Shown piece by piece: positions 44,971 to 53,960 of a stretch of 64,000 bases of DNA. This stretch comes from Myxococcales bacterium. Its GTDB lineage: Bacteria > Myxococcota_A > UBA9042. Position numbers and translations under genes: made by a program. Within the stretch, counting starts at the first letter, position 1; each line of letters begins with the position of its first letter. The stretch is from the NCBI GenBank assembly GCA_947491025.1, contig CANLIC010000003.1:1-64000 (forward strand), written 5' to 3'. The notes under the pieces were generated by a model that saw only the letters and a program-made list of their open reading frames with translations, did not search any database and was not told the origin of the DNA.

Positions 44971-47900
44971 GTGCACACGCCACAGATTCGTTCGCGCCTG
45001 CCACTCAGGCGCCAGGCACCCATCCTGGCCTTGCTCGCCGCGCTCGGCTGCGGCAATGACACCTCGCAGCCCGGCAGCGACAGCGGCGGGGCCGCCATCG
45101 ACATCGACGTCGCGATCGTCCCGTGCACGCAAGACGCCGACTGCCCCCAAGCCACAGGCCCCTGCCTCGTGGCGACGTGCGCTCCAAGCGGCCAATGCGT
45201 CCAGCAGCCCGTCGCTGACGGAACAGCGTGCGACGACACCGACCCGTGCAGCGCTCTCAGCACTTGCAGCGCCGGAATCTGCGCCGGAGCCAGCGCCTGC
45301 TGCGCCAGCGACTCCGACTGCGCCGACAAGGAAGACGGCGACGTCTGCAACGGCACGCTGTTTTGCGACCTCAACCTCGAAGCACCATCCTGCCAGCCCA
45401 AGGCGAACAGCCAGGTCACCTGCGACGACTCGCTGGACACGGCCTGCAGCGTCAACCGCTGCGACCCCAAGACCGGCGCCTGCGCGGCGACCCCGGAGCC
45501 GAAGGGCAAAGCCTGCGACGACGGCAGCGCCTGCACGCCGGTCGACACGTGCGAAGCCGGCATCTGCGGTGGCGCCTCGACCTGTGCCTGCCAATCCGAC
45601 GGCGATTGCGCCGCCAGCGACGATAGCGATCCGTGCAATGGCAAGCTCTTCTGCGACCTGTCGAACAACACCTGCGTCATCAATCCTGCCACCGTCGTGC
45701 AGTGCCAGACCACCGGCAATGGCCCATGCCTCGCCTGGCAATGCCAGCCGAACACCGGCAGCTGCGCCTTTGGCCCCCTGCCCAAGGGCAGCGCCTGCGA
45801 CCTCGATGGCTCGATCTGCTCGCTCGATACCTGCGAAGGCGAGCTCTGCAAGCCGGGTCTCATCGATAGCAAGTGCGCCTGCACATCGACCGCCGACTGC
45901 GCGCCCTTCGAGGATGGAAATGCCTGCAACGGCACACTGTTTTGCCATGAGGCGACCGCCACCTGCCAGCTCAACCCGGCGACGACCATCACCTGCCCGA
46001 GCGCCCTCGACAGCGCCTGCGTCGCCAACACCTGCCAACCCAAGACGGGCGCCTGCGCGCTGACGCCGGCGGCAGACGGCAGCCCCTGCGTCGATGGCTG
46101 GGAGTGCAGCGCTGGCGAAACCTGCCTCAACGGCGAGTGCGCGACCCCGCCCGGCCAATGCACATGCCAGGCCACCGCAGACTGTGCGCCCTACGAGACC
46201 AGCAACGCCTGCGCCAAGCTCTACTGTCACAAGCCATCCGGCACCTGCAAGGTGAACCCGGCGACCATCAAGCAGTGCAATGTGCTCGGCGACCCGCTCT
46301 GCAGCGAGACGGTCTGCCAGCTATCGACGGGAGCCTGCAAGGTTCAGCCCAAGAACGAGGGCAAACCCTGCGAGGCCGACGGCAGCTTCTGCACCCACCT
46401 CGACCTCTGCCAGGGCGGCAGCTGCAAGCCGGCAGACAGCACCTGTCCCTGCAAGCAGGACCTCGACTGCGCGCCGTTCGAAGACGGCAACCTCTGCAAT
46501 GGCACGCTCTATTGCGACAAGCCGGCCGGCAAATGCCTGGTCAATCCGGCGACACAGAAGCAGTGCCAAGGCGGCGGCGAGGGTCCCTGCAAGCCCATGC
46601 AGTGCCAACCAGCCACCGGCGAATGCAAGGCCCTGTCGCAACCGGACAACACCCCATGCGACAGCGACGGTTTCGCGTGCAGCTTCGAAGCCTGCAAGGC
46701 CGGCGCCTGCAAGCTCATCGCCGAGGCCTGCCTGTGCTGGGAAAACAGCGACTGCGCGGCCTTTGAGGACGGCAACGCCTGCAACGGCACCCTCTACTGC
46801 AACAAGCTCGCTGGCCCGCCGAACTGCGCAGTCAACCCGGCGACCGTCATCGTCTGCCAGGGCGCCGGCAGCCCTGACGGCTGCACGGGATTTGGCTGTG
46901 ACAAGGCGAGCGGCGCCTGCGGCCCCTTCGCGCAGAACGAGGGAGCCACGTGCACCGATGGCGACGCCTGCACCCAGAAGGACGCCTGCAAGGGCGGCGG
47001 CTGTGTCGGGGCGGCCATCGACGTCACCGCGAGCTGCGACGACAACAACCCTTGCACCGCGGCCGCCTGCGTGCCGACCGTCGGGTGCATCCACAAGCCC
47101 TCGCCTGGGGCGCCCTGCGATGACGGCGACGGCTGCACCGCCAACGATGTCTGCGACGCAGCGGCCAAGTGTCAGGCTGGACCGGCCAAGGACTGCGCCA
47201 GCGACAGCCCGTGCCTCATTGGGGCCTGCACCGCGGGGGCCTGCGTCAACGTCCCGGCGGCGGCGACGACGACCTGCGATGACGGCGACGCCTGCACCGA
47301 CAAGGACGCTTGCGATGGCGCGGGAGCGTGCAAGGCCGGCGCGCCCACAATCTGCGACGACCTCAAACCCTGCACCGACGACAGCTGCGACAAGGCCAAG
47401 GGCTGCGTCCAGGCGCCGAACGCCGCGCTCTGCGACGACGGCGACGCCTGCACCGACAAGGACGCTTGCGACGGTGCCGGCGCGTGCAAGGGGGGCCCGC
47501 TCAAGACCTGCGACGACGGCAAGGCCTGCACCGACGACAGCTGCGACAAGGCCAAGGGCTGCGTCCAAACGTCAAACGCCGCCCCCTGTGACGACGGCGA
47601 CGCCTGCACCGACAAGGACGCCTGCGCTGGCGGCGTCTGCCAGCCGGGAGCCCCCAAGGCCTGCGACGACGGCAAAACCTGCACCGACGACAGCTGCGAC
47701 AAGGCCAAGGGCTGCGTCCACGCACCGAACGCCGCGCTCTGCGACGACGGCGACGCCTGCACGGACAAGGACGCTTGCGACGGCGCCGGCGTCTGCAAAG
47801 GTGGCGCGCCGAAGACCTGCGATGACGGCAAACCATGCACCGACGACAGCTGTGACAAGGCCAAGGGCTGCGTCCAGGCGCACAACGCCGCGCCGTGCGA

Positions 47901-50900
47901 CGACGGCGACCCCTGCACCGACAAGGACGCCTGCAGCGGCGGCGCCTGCAAGGGCGGGGCAGCGAAGGTCTGCGACGACAGCGACGACTGCACCACCGAC
48001 AGCTGCAACAAGTCGACGGGCCAGTGCGCCTTCGCCAAGAAGTTGGGCTGCGGCCCCGAGAAGCTCCCCTTCACCGCTGATTTCTCCTGCGGCTCGCCAG
48101 CGCTTGTCCTGTGGACGCTCGCCAACGACCAGGCCTCGCCGGGGTGGGCCTTCGATGCCACGCCCAACGCGCCGGCCTCGGTGTACGGGACTTGTTCGCT
48201 CAACTTCAACAACGGCAAGGACTTTGCCTGCGATGGAGTCTCCAAGGTGTCCGGCAGCGCGACGAGCCCGCCCTTGCAGCTCGGGCCCATCGTCAAGCCC
48301 GTGCTCGAGCTCGAGCTGGCCGGGCAGTGGGAGGGTGTCCCCTACGACCAGCTCCTCCTGGAGGTCACCAGCGACGAAGGCAAGAGCTGGACGCTGGTCC
48401 AGAACATCGCGGCCCCCGGCATGCAATGGAAAACGTTGATGTTCGACCTCGCTTCTTGGAAGGGCCAGGTCGTCCGCTGTCGCTTGCGCTTCTTCACCAG
48501 CGACTGCTTCGCCAACGCCACCAGCGGCCCGATGATCGATCACGTCCGCGTCTTTGAGGCCGGCTGCAGCCAACAGAGCCAGTGCGAAGACGGCAACGCC
48601 TGCACCATCGACACGTGCACCAACGGCACCTGCGCTTCCGCTTCGGCTGTCGGCACCCCATGCGATGACGGCAGCGCCTGCACCACCGCCGACAGCTGCG
48701 ACGCGAGCAAGACCTGCAAGGGCACCGCCAAGGTCTGCGACGACAAAGATGACTGTACGGCCGACAGCTGTGACGTCAAGACGGGCGCATGCGTCGCACC
48801 CAAGATCCCGGGCTGTGTCCCGACGACAGTGGTGTTCGCCGAGACCTTCGCCTGCGGCGGCGCCAGCGGCCAGCAGTGGACGCTGGTGAATCCCAACGGC
48901 TACCCGTACTGGGCCATCGATGACAAGCCGAGCCCCCCCGTCGCGCAGTTCGGCGGCTGCGCGATGAACTTCAACGATGACAAAAACTTCAAGTGCCCGA
49001 TGCTGACGAGCAAGGTGTCGGGTACGGCGACCAGCCCGGTCATCGACCTCAAGGGTTACAAGGACCTCAAAGTCGAGGCGCTGTATAGCGGCAGCTGGGA
49101 GGCCGACAACCAATTCGACACTTTCCGCATCGTTGTCATGGACGAAGCGGCGCAGGTCGAGCTGGCCGCCCAGATTTTTAGCCGCTCCGCCGACTTGAGT
49201 TGGCTGACGGCCACCGTCGACATCGCCGCGCTGGCGGGCCAGAAAGTTCGGCTGCGCCTCTCGTTCGCGACCCAAGACTGCGTCCAGAACTATGGCACCG
49301 GGCCCTTCGTCGACCGCATCCGCATCCTCGGCAAGAAGTTGAGCTGCAGCGCCGACCAGGACTGCGACGACGGCAACGTCTGCACCGTCGATGCGTGCGC
49401 CAACGCCGCCTGCACCCAGACGCCCAAAGCCGGGTCCGCGTGCAACGACGACAACGCCTGCACCGCCAACGACGCCTGCACTGCCCAGGGCGCCTGCAGC
49501 GGCGTCGCCAAATCCTGCGACGACGGCAAGCCCTGCACCGCCGATAGCTGCGACCCAAAGACCGGCCAGTGCGGCCACAAGACCGGGCCGAACGGACCTT
49601 GCAACGACGGCGACCCCTGCACGGGCGACGACGCCTGCGACCAAGACGGCGTCTGCATCGGCAAGTCCACTGCCTGCAACGACAGCAACCCCTGCACCAG
49701 CGACAGCTGCAACGAGCAGGGCGGTGGCTGCGAACACGTCACCGCGCCGGGCGCCCTCTGTCCAGGCGGTGTTTGTAGCAGCGAAGCCGACTGCGTCGCC
49801 TCGGCGGCGCGTCCGCTCGGCGCCGGCAACCGTCGCGTTGGCTACCAGATCGTCAACGGCAAGCTCTTCGCTTTTGGTAATGACGTCGCGGGTTTGTTCC
49901 CGGCCGACGTCGCCCCAGGCGGTGGTCCCTATCCGCTGACCAACCTCAAGCTCCTCGCCGTGGCGATGGTCGTCGCCGACGAGGACCGCGCCTGCGCCAT
50001 CCACACCTCCGGTGCCCTCACCTGCTGGGGCAGCAACACGCTCGGCGCGGTGATGACGCCCACGGCCGTCCCCATCCCCGAGGGCGGCGTCGTCTGGGGC
50101 GCCGGGCGCGCCCAACAGCTCATTTTCGTCGATGCCACCGGCGCGCTCTGGGAGCTCAAGCAGGTCAACGCCAAGTTCGCACTGGTCAAAGGCGCCGACG
50201 CACCACCCGAAAACCCCTACCTCCAGGTCGCCGCGGGATTCGACTTCACCTGCGCTCGGCGCAAGAACAAAGTCGTCTATTGCTGGGGCAAGAACGGCAG
50301 CGGCCAGCTCGGACCGACAGGCGGCGTCGAGGGTAACGCGATCGCGGTCCCAGCCGAGGTTCCGGTCACCGGAACCATCGATCTCTGCGCCGGCAGCCAA
50401 TTTGCGTGTGCGCTCGACGCCCAGGGCACGGTGCGCTGCTGGGGCGACGGTTCCGAGGGTCAACTTGGCAATGGCCAGTCCAAGAGCGGCCCGACGCCCG
50501 TGACTGTTACAGATACCGCCAACGCCTCCGGCGCCAGCAAGGCGATCTCCCTGCGCTGCGGCCAGAGCCACGCCTGCGTCGGCACAGCGGGTGGTGGCGT
50601 TCGCTGCTGGGGCCGCAACGACCGCGGCCAACTCGGTTGCGGCGACACCAAGCGCCACACTGAGACCAAATCCTTGCTCGCACACGGAACGACGGCCTAC
50701 GTCGGGGAGGCAACGCAGGCATTTGCCCTCCCCGATGGTGGCTGCGTCCACGACGCAGGCAAGACCCGCTGCTGGGGCGACAACGGCAGCGGCATCCTCG
50801 CCCGCTGGTCCGAGGGCTCGCCCAGCGATCCGGCCCGCCCGGCGGAGGTCGTCTTGGCCGACGGCAGCATCCTGGCAGATGTCAGTGACATCATTGGCCA

Positions 50901-52023
50901 AGATGGAGCCCTGTGCGCCCGTACGGGCAAAAGCCCCGACTTCGACTGGTATTGCTTTGGAGAGAACCGCGGCGGCGTGACCGGCCTCGCCAGCCCCAGC
51001 GATCAGGCATTGCAGGTCGCGACGCCAGCGCCGCTGCTGCAGGGCATCGCGACCGCTGCGCTCACCGATGAAGAGGGGTGTCGCATCGTCCCGACCAGCG
51101 GCCAGGTCGAGTGCTGGGGCACCAATATGCGCAGCAACATCGGCGCAGGCGCCACCCTCGGCACCGCCACGACCGGCCCGATCAAGACGCCCACCCCTGT
51201 GGCGCTGCCGCAGGGCGCGGTGGCGACGGCCCTGTCGCGCTCGTATCACCACGCATGCGCGCTGACCAACCTGGGCCTCTACTGTTGGGGCCTGGGCGGC
51301 AACGGGTTGCTCGGCATCGGCAGCGAGCCGACGCGGGCGCCGCCGACCAAGGTCGACCTCCTCGACGGCGCGGTGCAGGTGCGCACCTCCTACACCCACA
51401 GCTGCGCCCGAACCCCTGCCGGGGCCATCTTCTGCTGGGGCTCGAACGTCCACGGCGCGCTCGGCAAAGGCGATGTCGGCGGCAAGGCGCTGCTGCCCAC
51501 GAAGTCGTTGATGCCGGTCTCCGCTAGCGACCTGTCGATCGACGCGTTCGGCAGCCTCGCCGTTGGCACGAACGGCACGGCCTATGGCTTTGGCAAGAAC
51601 GGCGGCGCCACCAACGCGCTCGGGCTGTCCAATGCCTTCAGCGACCTGGTCGGCACGCCTAAGCCCGTGTTCGGTTGGGGCCTGGGCGGCCAGATCATCC
51701 AACAGCCACCTGCCCAGGCGGTCGCGGCCAGCCTCAGCGCGGGTTGCGTGCGTAGCGGTGGGACTGTCGGATGCTTCGGCGACAACAGCGCCGGCAAGCT
51801 GGGTCAGGGCCATACCCAGCCAATCCAGCTGATCGGTCAGCCTGCGATTCCCAAACACCTCAGCAATGTTGTGCAGATCCACGCAGCGCTCCACGCGATC
51901 TGCGCCCGCACCACCCTCGGCCATCTCTGGTGCTGGGGCAACCGCGACGGACCCTTCGTCGGCCGCGGCAGCCAGTTCGCGGTGCGTCTCGTCAGCCTGC
52001 CTGGAGGCGGCGGGGACGAATGA
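44971..52023 (+). CDS. Giant Cys-rich lipoprotein with jelly-roll-like and RCC1-propeller domains
   Basis: 2350 aa from GTG 44971, preceded by GGAG. A lipoprotein signal ends at LAALGC (Cys27). Residues about 35-1025 are cysteine modules (CDDGDACT, CNGTLFC, CQPKTGAC), including a run of near-identical 52-aa repeats. Two jelly-roll/MAM-like domains (about 1027-1197 and 1289-1457: VFAETFACGGASGQQWTLV, SGTATSPVIDL) follow, and residues about 1617-2340 are RCC1-type repeats (GVRCWGRNDRGQLGCGD, LYCWGLGGNGLLG). All parts are extracellular or surface modules; no catalytic motif was seen. Such large Cys-rich surface lipoproteins are typical of myxobacteria and relatives. An adhesive or matrix role is the likeliest. 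Confidence 0.88.
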   Translation: MHTPQIRSRLPLRRQAPILALLAALGCGNDTSQPGSDSGGAAIDIDVAIVPCTQDADCPQATGPCLVATCAPSGQCVQQPVADGTACDDTDPCSALSTCSAGICAGASACCASDSDCADKEDGDVCNGTLFCDLNLEAPSCQPKANSQVTCDDSLDTACSVNRCDPKTGACAATPEPKGKACDDGSACTPVDTCEAGICGGASTCACQSDGDCAASDDSDPCNGKLFCDLSNNTCVINPATVVQCQTTGNGPCLAWQCQPNTGSCAFGPLPKGSACDLDGSICSLDTCEGELCKPGLIDSKCACTSTADCAPFEDGNACNGTLFCHEATATCQLNPATTITCPSALDSACVANTCQPKTGACALTPAADGSPCVDGWECSAGETCLNGECATPPGQCTCQATADCAPYETSNACAKLYCHKPSGTCKVNPATIKQCNVLGDPLCSETVCQLSTGACKVQPKNEGKPCEADGSFCTHLDLCQGGSCKPADSTCPCKQDLDCAPFEDGNLCNGTLYCDKPAGKCLVNPATQKQCQGGGEGPCKPMQCQPATGECKALSQPDNTPCDSDGFACSFEACKAGACKLIAEACLCWENSDCAAFEDGNACNGTLYCNKLAGPPNCAVNPATVIVCQGAGSPDGCTGFGCDKASGACGPFAQNEGATCTDGDACTQKDACKGGGCVGAAIDVTASCDDNNPCTAAACVPTVGCIHKPSPGAPCDDGDGCTANDVCDAAAKCQAGPAKDCASDSPCLIGACTAGACVNVPAAATTTCDDGDACTDKDACDGAGACKAGAPTICDDLKPCTDDSCDKAKGCVQAPNAALCDDGDACTDKDACDGAGACKGGPLKTCDDGKACTDDSCDKAKGCVQTSNAAPCDDGDACTDKDACAGGVCQPGAPKACDDGKTCTDDSCDKAKGCVHAPNAALCDDGDACTDKDACDGAGVCKGGAPKTCDDGKPCTDDSCDKAKGCVQAHNAAPCDDGDPCTDKDACSGGACKGGAAKVCDDSDDCTTDSCNKSTGQCAFAKKLGCGPEKLPFTADFSCGSPALVLWTLANDQASPGWAFDATPNAPASVYGTCSLNFNNGKDFACDGVSKVSGSATSPPLQLGPIVKPVLELELAGQWEGVPYDQLLLEVTSDEGKSWTLVQNIAAPGMQWKTLMFDLASWKGQVVRCRLRFFTSDCFANATSGPMIDHVRVFEAGCSQQSQCEDGNACTIDTCTNGTCASASAVGTPCDDGSACTTADSCDASKTCKGTAKVCDDKDDCTADSCDVKTGACVAPKIPGCVPTTVVFAETFACGGASGQQWTLVNPNGYPYWAIDDKPSPPVAQFGGCAMNFNDDKNFKCPMLTSKVSGTATSPVIDLKGYKDLKVEALYSGSWEADNQFDTFRIVVMDEAAQVELAAQIFSRSADLSWLTATVDIAALAGQKVRLRLSFATQDCVQNYGTGPFVDRIRILGKKLSCSADQDCDDGNVCTVDACANAACTQTPKAGSACNDDNACTANDACTAQGACSGVAKSCDDGKPCTADSCDPKTGQCGHKTGPNGPCNDGDPCTGDDACDQDGVCIGKSTACNDSNPCTSDSCNEQGGGCEHVTAPGALCPGGVCSSEADCVASAARPLGAGNRRVGYQIVNGKLFAFGNDVAGLFPADVAPGGGPYPLTNLKLLAVAMVVADEDRACAIHTSGALTCWGSNTLGAVMTPTAVPIPEGGVVWGAGRAQQLIFVDATGALWELKQVNAKFALVKGADAPPENPYLQVAAGFDFTCARRKNKVVYCWGKNGSGQLGPTGGVEGNAIAVPAEVPVTGTIDLCAGSQFACALDAQGTVRCWGDGSEGQLGNGQSKSGPTPVTVTDTANASGASKAISLRCGQSHACVGTAGGGVRCWGRNDRGQLGCGDTKRHTETKSLLAHGTTAYVGEATQAFALPDGGCVHDAGKTRCWGDNGSGILARWSEGSPSDPARPAEVVLADGSILADVSDIIGQDGALCARTGKSPDFDWYCFGENRGGVTGLASPSDQALQVATPAPLLQGIATAALTDEEGCRIVPTSGQVECWGTNMRSNIGAGATLGTATTGPIKTPTPVALPQGAVATALSRSYHHACALTNLGLYCWGLGGNGLLGIGSEPTRAPPTKVDLLDGAVQVRTSYTHSCARTPAGAIFCWGSNVHGALGKGDVGGKALLPTKSLMPVSASDLSIDAFGSLAVGTNGTAYGFGKNGGATNALGLSNAFSDLVGTPKPVFGWGLGGQIIQQPPAQAVAASLSAGCVRSGGTVGCFGDNSAGKLGQGHTQPIQLIGQPAIPKHLSNVVQIHAALHAICARTTLGHLWCWGNRDGPFVGRGSQFAVRLVSLPGGGGDE
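47275..48050 (+). repeat. Near-identical 156-bp intragenic repeats
   Basis: Within the giant gene the unit beginning TGCGACGACGGCGACGCC starts at 47275, 47431, 47587, 47740 and 47896. The spacing is 156, 156, 153 and 156 bp, so each unit is 52 (or 51) codons, and the copies are nearly identical in DNA sequence. They code for CDDGDACTDKDAC...CDDGK.CTDDSCDKAKGCVQ. The identity at DNA level implies recent duplication or gene conversion. Confidence 0.9.
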
Positions 52024-52047
52024 GCGATGGAACGCCGCGAGGTGGCC

Positions 52048-52590
52048 CTACCACCCCTCAGGCACCGGCTGCGGTGGCGCTGGCGCCGTCGAGGCCGCCT
52101 CCGGGGCCGGCCAGGTGCATAGCCAGTCGTCGTCCTCGCACACGCGGTGGCAGCTGATGCAGCCGGAGAGCTGACCGTGCTGGCGAACGCCGCGCCGCTT
52201 GTCCAGGAGCTGCCAGATCCAGTCGCCGGTGGCCGGCGCGGTGCCCGGCGGGCCCTTCTGCATCGCCGTGTAGCGGGTCAGCTCGCGACAAGCGACATCC
52301 GCGTACTGGACCTTGACGACGCGGGTGCCGACCGGCAGCGGGCCCTTGCCTGTGCGCCACTGCGATTCAGCCCCGCGGTCGATCCAGGTGATGACGTGGT
52401 CGCGCGCGGGGTGCTGGCTCTGCGCGCAGGAGGTGACGGCCACGTAGTCGCGTGGCAGCTCGGCGCTCGGGATCGCCGGGACGTCGAGCGTCCGGGCACA
52501 AGCGGTCTGGGCGGAGAAGGCCATGAGCAGCCCCAACCGGGCCCAGGCGGAGAGGGGTCGGTGGCGGCAGCGACGGGCGAGGGTCTGCAC
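52048..52590 (-). CDS. Cytochrome P460-like periplasmic protein with CxxCH
   Basis: 180 aa from GTG 52590, which has AGGAG eight bases upstream; a TTG frame 12 codons upstream is less supported. The hydrophobic stretch LGLLMAFSAQTACA is a signal. The mature part matches cytochrome P460 in pattern: DYVAVTSCAQ, PARDHVITWIDRGAE, GTRVVKVQYAD, RYTAMQKG and DWIWQLLDKRRGV, ending in CISCHRVC near residue 144, which should hold heme c. Known P460 proteins oxidise hydroxylamine or bind NO. The Lys cross-linked to heme in P460 is a conserved KG-type residue, and MQKGP is a candidate for it. Confidence 0.75.
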   Translation of the reverse strand: MQTLARRCRHRPLSAWARLGLLMAFSAQTACARTLDVPAIPSAELPRDYVAVTSCAQSQHPARDHVITWIDRGAESQWRTGKGPLPVGTRVVKVQYADVACRELTRYTAMQKGPPGTAPATGDWIWQLLDKRRGVRQHGQLSGCISCHRVCEDDDWLCTWPAPEAASTAPAPPQPVPEGW

Positions 52591-52725
52591 GGGCGTGTCT
52601 CCTGTTCGTCGGGTGTCATTCGTCAAAGGCCCGACCTATCGTGCGCCAGAAGGTCCCCGCAGCCAAGCTCAACGCGAGACCGCCTCGTGGCTGCGGCGAC
52701 ACCGTGGCGCACCTGACGCGGTGGC

Positions 52726-52760
52726 GTTACGTAGAGTCGGCGAGCCCGCTGCCACGTAAC
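52726..52760. promoter_or_regulatory. Inverted repeat upstream of the DUF302 gene
   Basis: GTTACGT at 52726-52732 and ACGTAAC at 52754-52760 form a perfect 7-bp inverted repeat with a 21-bp spacer, 59 bp ahead of the DUF302 start. This could be an operator for a dimeric regulator. Confidence 0.3.
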
Positions 52761-52819
52761 ACCCGGCCGCCCGGTTGGCTCTACACCGCACCGGCGTCCA
52801 AGCCGGCGAGGAGGATCTC

Positions 52820-53233
52820 ATGATCGCCATGCAACAAGCGCCGTCCTACGCCATCTACCGTCACCTCCCAGGCTGCAGCCTCCAGGAGGCCACGACACGC
52901 GCCCGGGCCGCGCTGGCCGATGAGGGCTTCGGCGTCCTCACCGAGATCGATGTCCAGGCCACCCTGCGCGCCAAGCTCGGCGCAGAGGTTGGCGGCTACG
53001 TCATCCTCGGCGCTTGCAACCCCACGCTGGCGTTCGAGGCGCTGCAAGCGGACCCGGGCGTTGGCCTTCTGCTGCCCTGCAACGTCGTCGTCAGCGAGAC
53101 CGCGACGGGCGCGGCGGTGGCCGCCATCGATCCCGAGGCGATGTTCCAAGTCGTCGGCGATCCGCGCGTGGCGCCCCTCGCAGCCGCCGTCAAAGCGAAG
53201 CTGACGCGGGCCATCGCGGCGATGGCCGGCTGA
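52820..53233 (+). CDS. DUF302 family protein
   Basis: 137 aa; ATG 52820 has GAGGAGG upstream. Family features: ATTRARAALADEGFGVLTEIDV, LGACNPTLAFEALQADPGVGLLLPCNVVVSE and AIDPEAMFQVV. DUF302 proteins are small beta-alpha proteins whose function is unsettled. The Cys in GACNP and LPCNV are conserved. The gene stands alone with a possible operator upstream. Confidence 0.88.
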   Translation: MIAMQQAPSYAIYRHLPGCSLQEATTRARAALADEGFGVLTEIDVQATLRAKLGAEVGGYVILGACNPTLAFEALQADPGVGLLLPCNVVVSETATGAAVAAIDPEAMFQVVGDPRVAPLAAAVKAKLTRAIAAMAG

Positions 53234-53447
53234 GCTGGGGAGCTGCCCCTCGCGCTCGCGGTGCTGGCTGCCGCCTGGGCCGGATGGCGCGGGGGAGAGC
53301 ACGGCACCGCGAAGGCCAGCGTCCAACACCGCCCGACCGGCCTACCGATTGCGTGTCGGCGCGCGCAAGGCTACGCGAAGATTGTGCTCCAACCTTTGTC
53401 CGCCTAGGATAGACCCGTGCGCCGCCACCGGCGCCGAGGGGGAGAAC

Positions 53448-53960
53448 ATGAACCGCCGCAGCCTCAACAACCCCGTATTTGGCGCCTGGGCCGCCACGCT
53501 CTGCCTCGGCCTCGCCCTCGCCGCGCCCGCGTTCGGTGACGTCATCGAGCCCTCCGAAGAGGCCTGCAAGGGCAAGAAGAAGGGCGACGCATGCGATCTC
53601 AGCGGCAAGGCCGGCGCCTGCGACGACGCCGAGTGCTGCAAGCTCGACTACTCCCAGGGCACGCCGCCCAAGTCCGTCTGCAGCCCTTGCCAGAAGTGCA
53701 AGGAATCGAGCGGGGCCGTCGACGCCGCAGTTCCGGTGCAGCCGGACGCCGACACCGCCGGCGAGACCGCGGGCGCCAGCGACACCGGCACGCTCAGCGG
53801 CGATACCGGTGGCCCAGCCACGCCGGGGGCCGGCGCAAGCGACAAGTCGAGCGGATGCTCGACCTCCCTGTCCGCGATGCCACCGTGGTCTTGGGCCTCG
53901 ATGCTTATCGGTGCCCTGGGTCTGCTGTGGTTGCGCCGGCGGGGGCCGCAGGCGCGCTAG
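53448..53960 (+). CDS. MYXO-CTERM-like surface protein
   Basis: 170 aa; ATG 53448 with GGGGGAG upstream. A Sec signal (LCLGLALAAPAFGD) is followed by a short Cys-rich region (CKGKKKGDACDLSGKAGACDDAECCK, SVCSPCQKC), an Asp/Gly/Thr-rich linker, and at the C-terminus the sorting pattern SSGCSTS, hydrophobic helix WASMLIGALGLLWL and RRRGPQAR. This is the arrangement of MYXO-CTERM proteins, which are cleaved at the Cys by a rhombotarget/myxosortase-type system and attached to the surface. The 3' end overlaps the metallophosphoesterase gene by 56 bp on the other strand. Confidence 0.82.
   Translation: MNRRSLNNPVFGAWAATLCLGLALAAPAFGDVIEPSEEACKGKKKGDACDLSGKAGACDDAECCKLDYSQGTPPKSVCSPCQKCKESSGAVDAAVPVQPDADTAGETAGASDTGTLSGDTGGPATPGAGASDKSSGCSTSLSAMPPWSWASMLIGALGLLWLRRRGPQAR

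Noticed and set aside
47572..51924. Minus-strand frame of 1450 codons opposite the RCC1-containing gene
   Set aside because: Low-complexity antisense of an evident gene with signal peptide and domains; no start signal.
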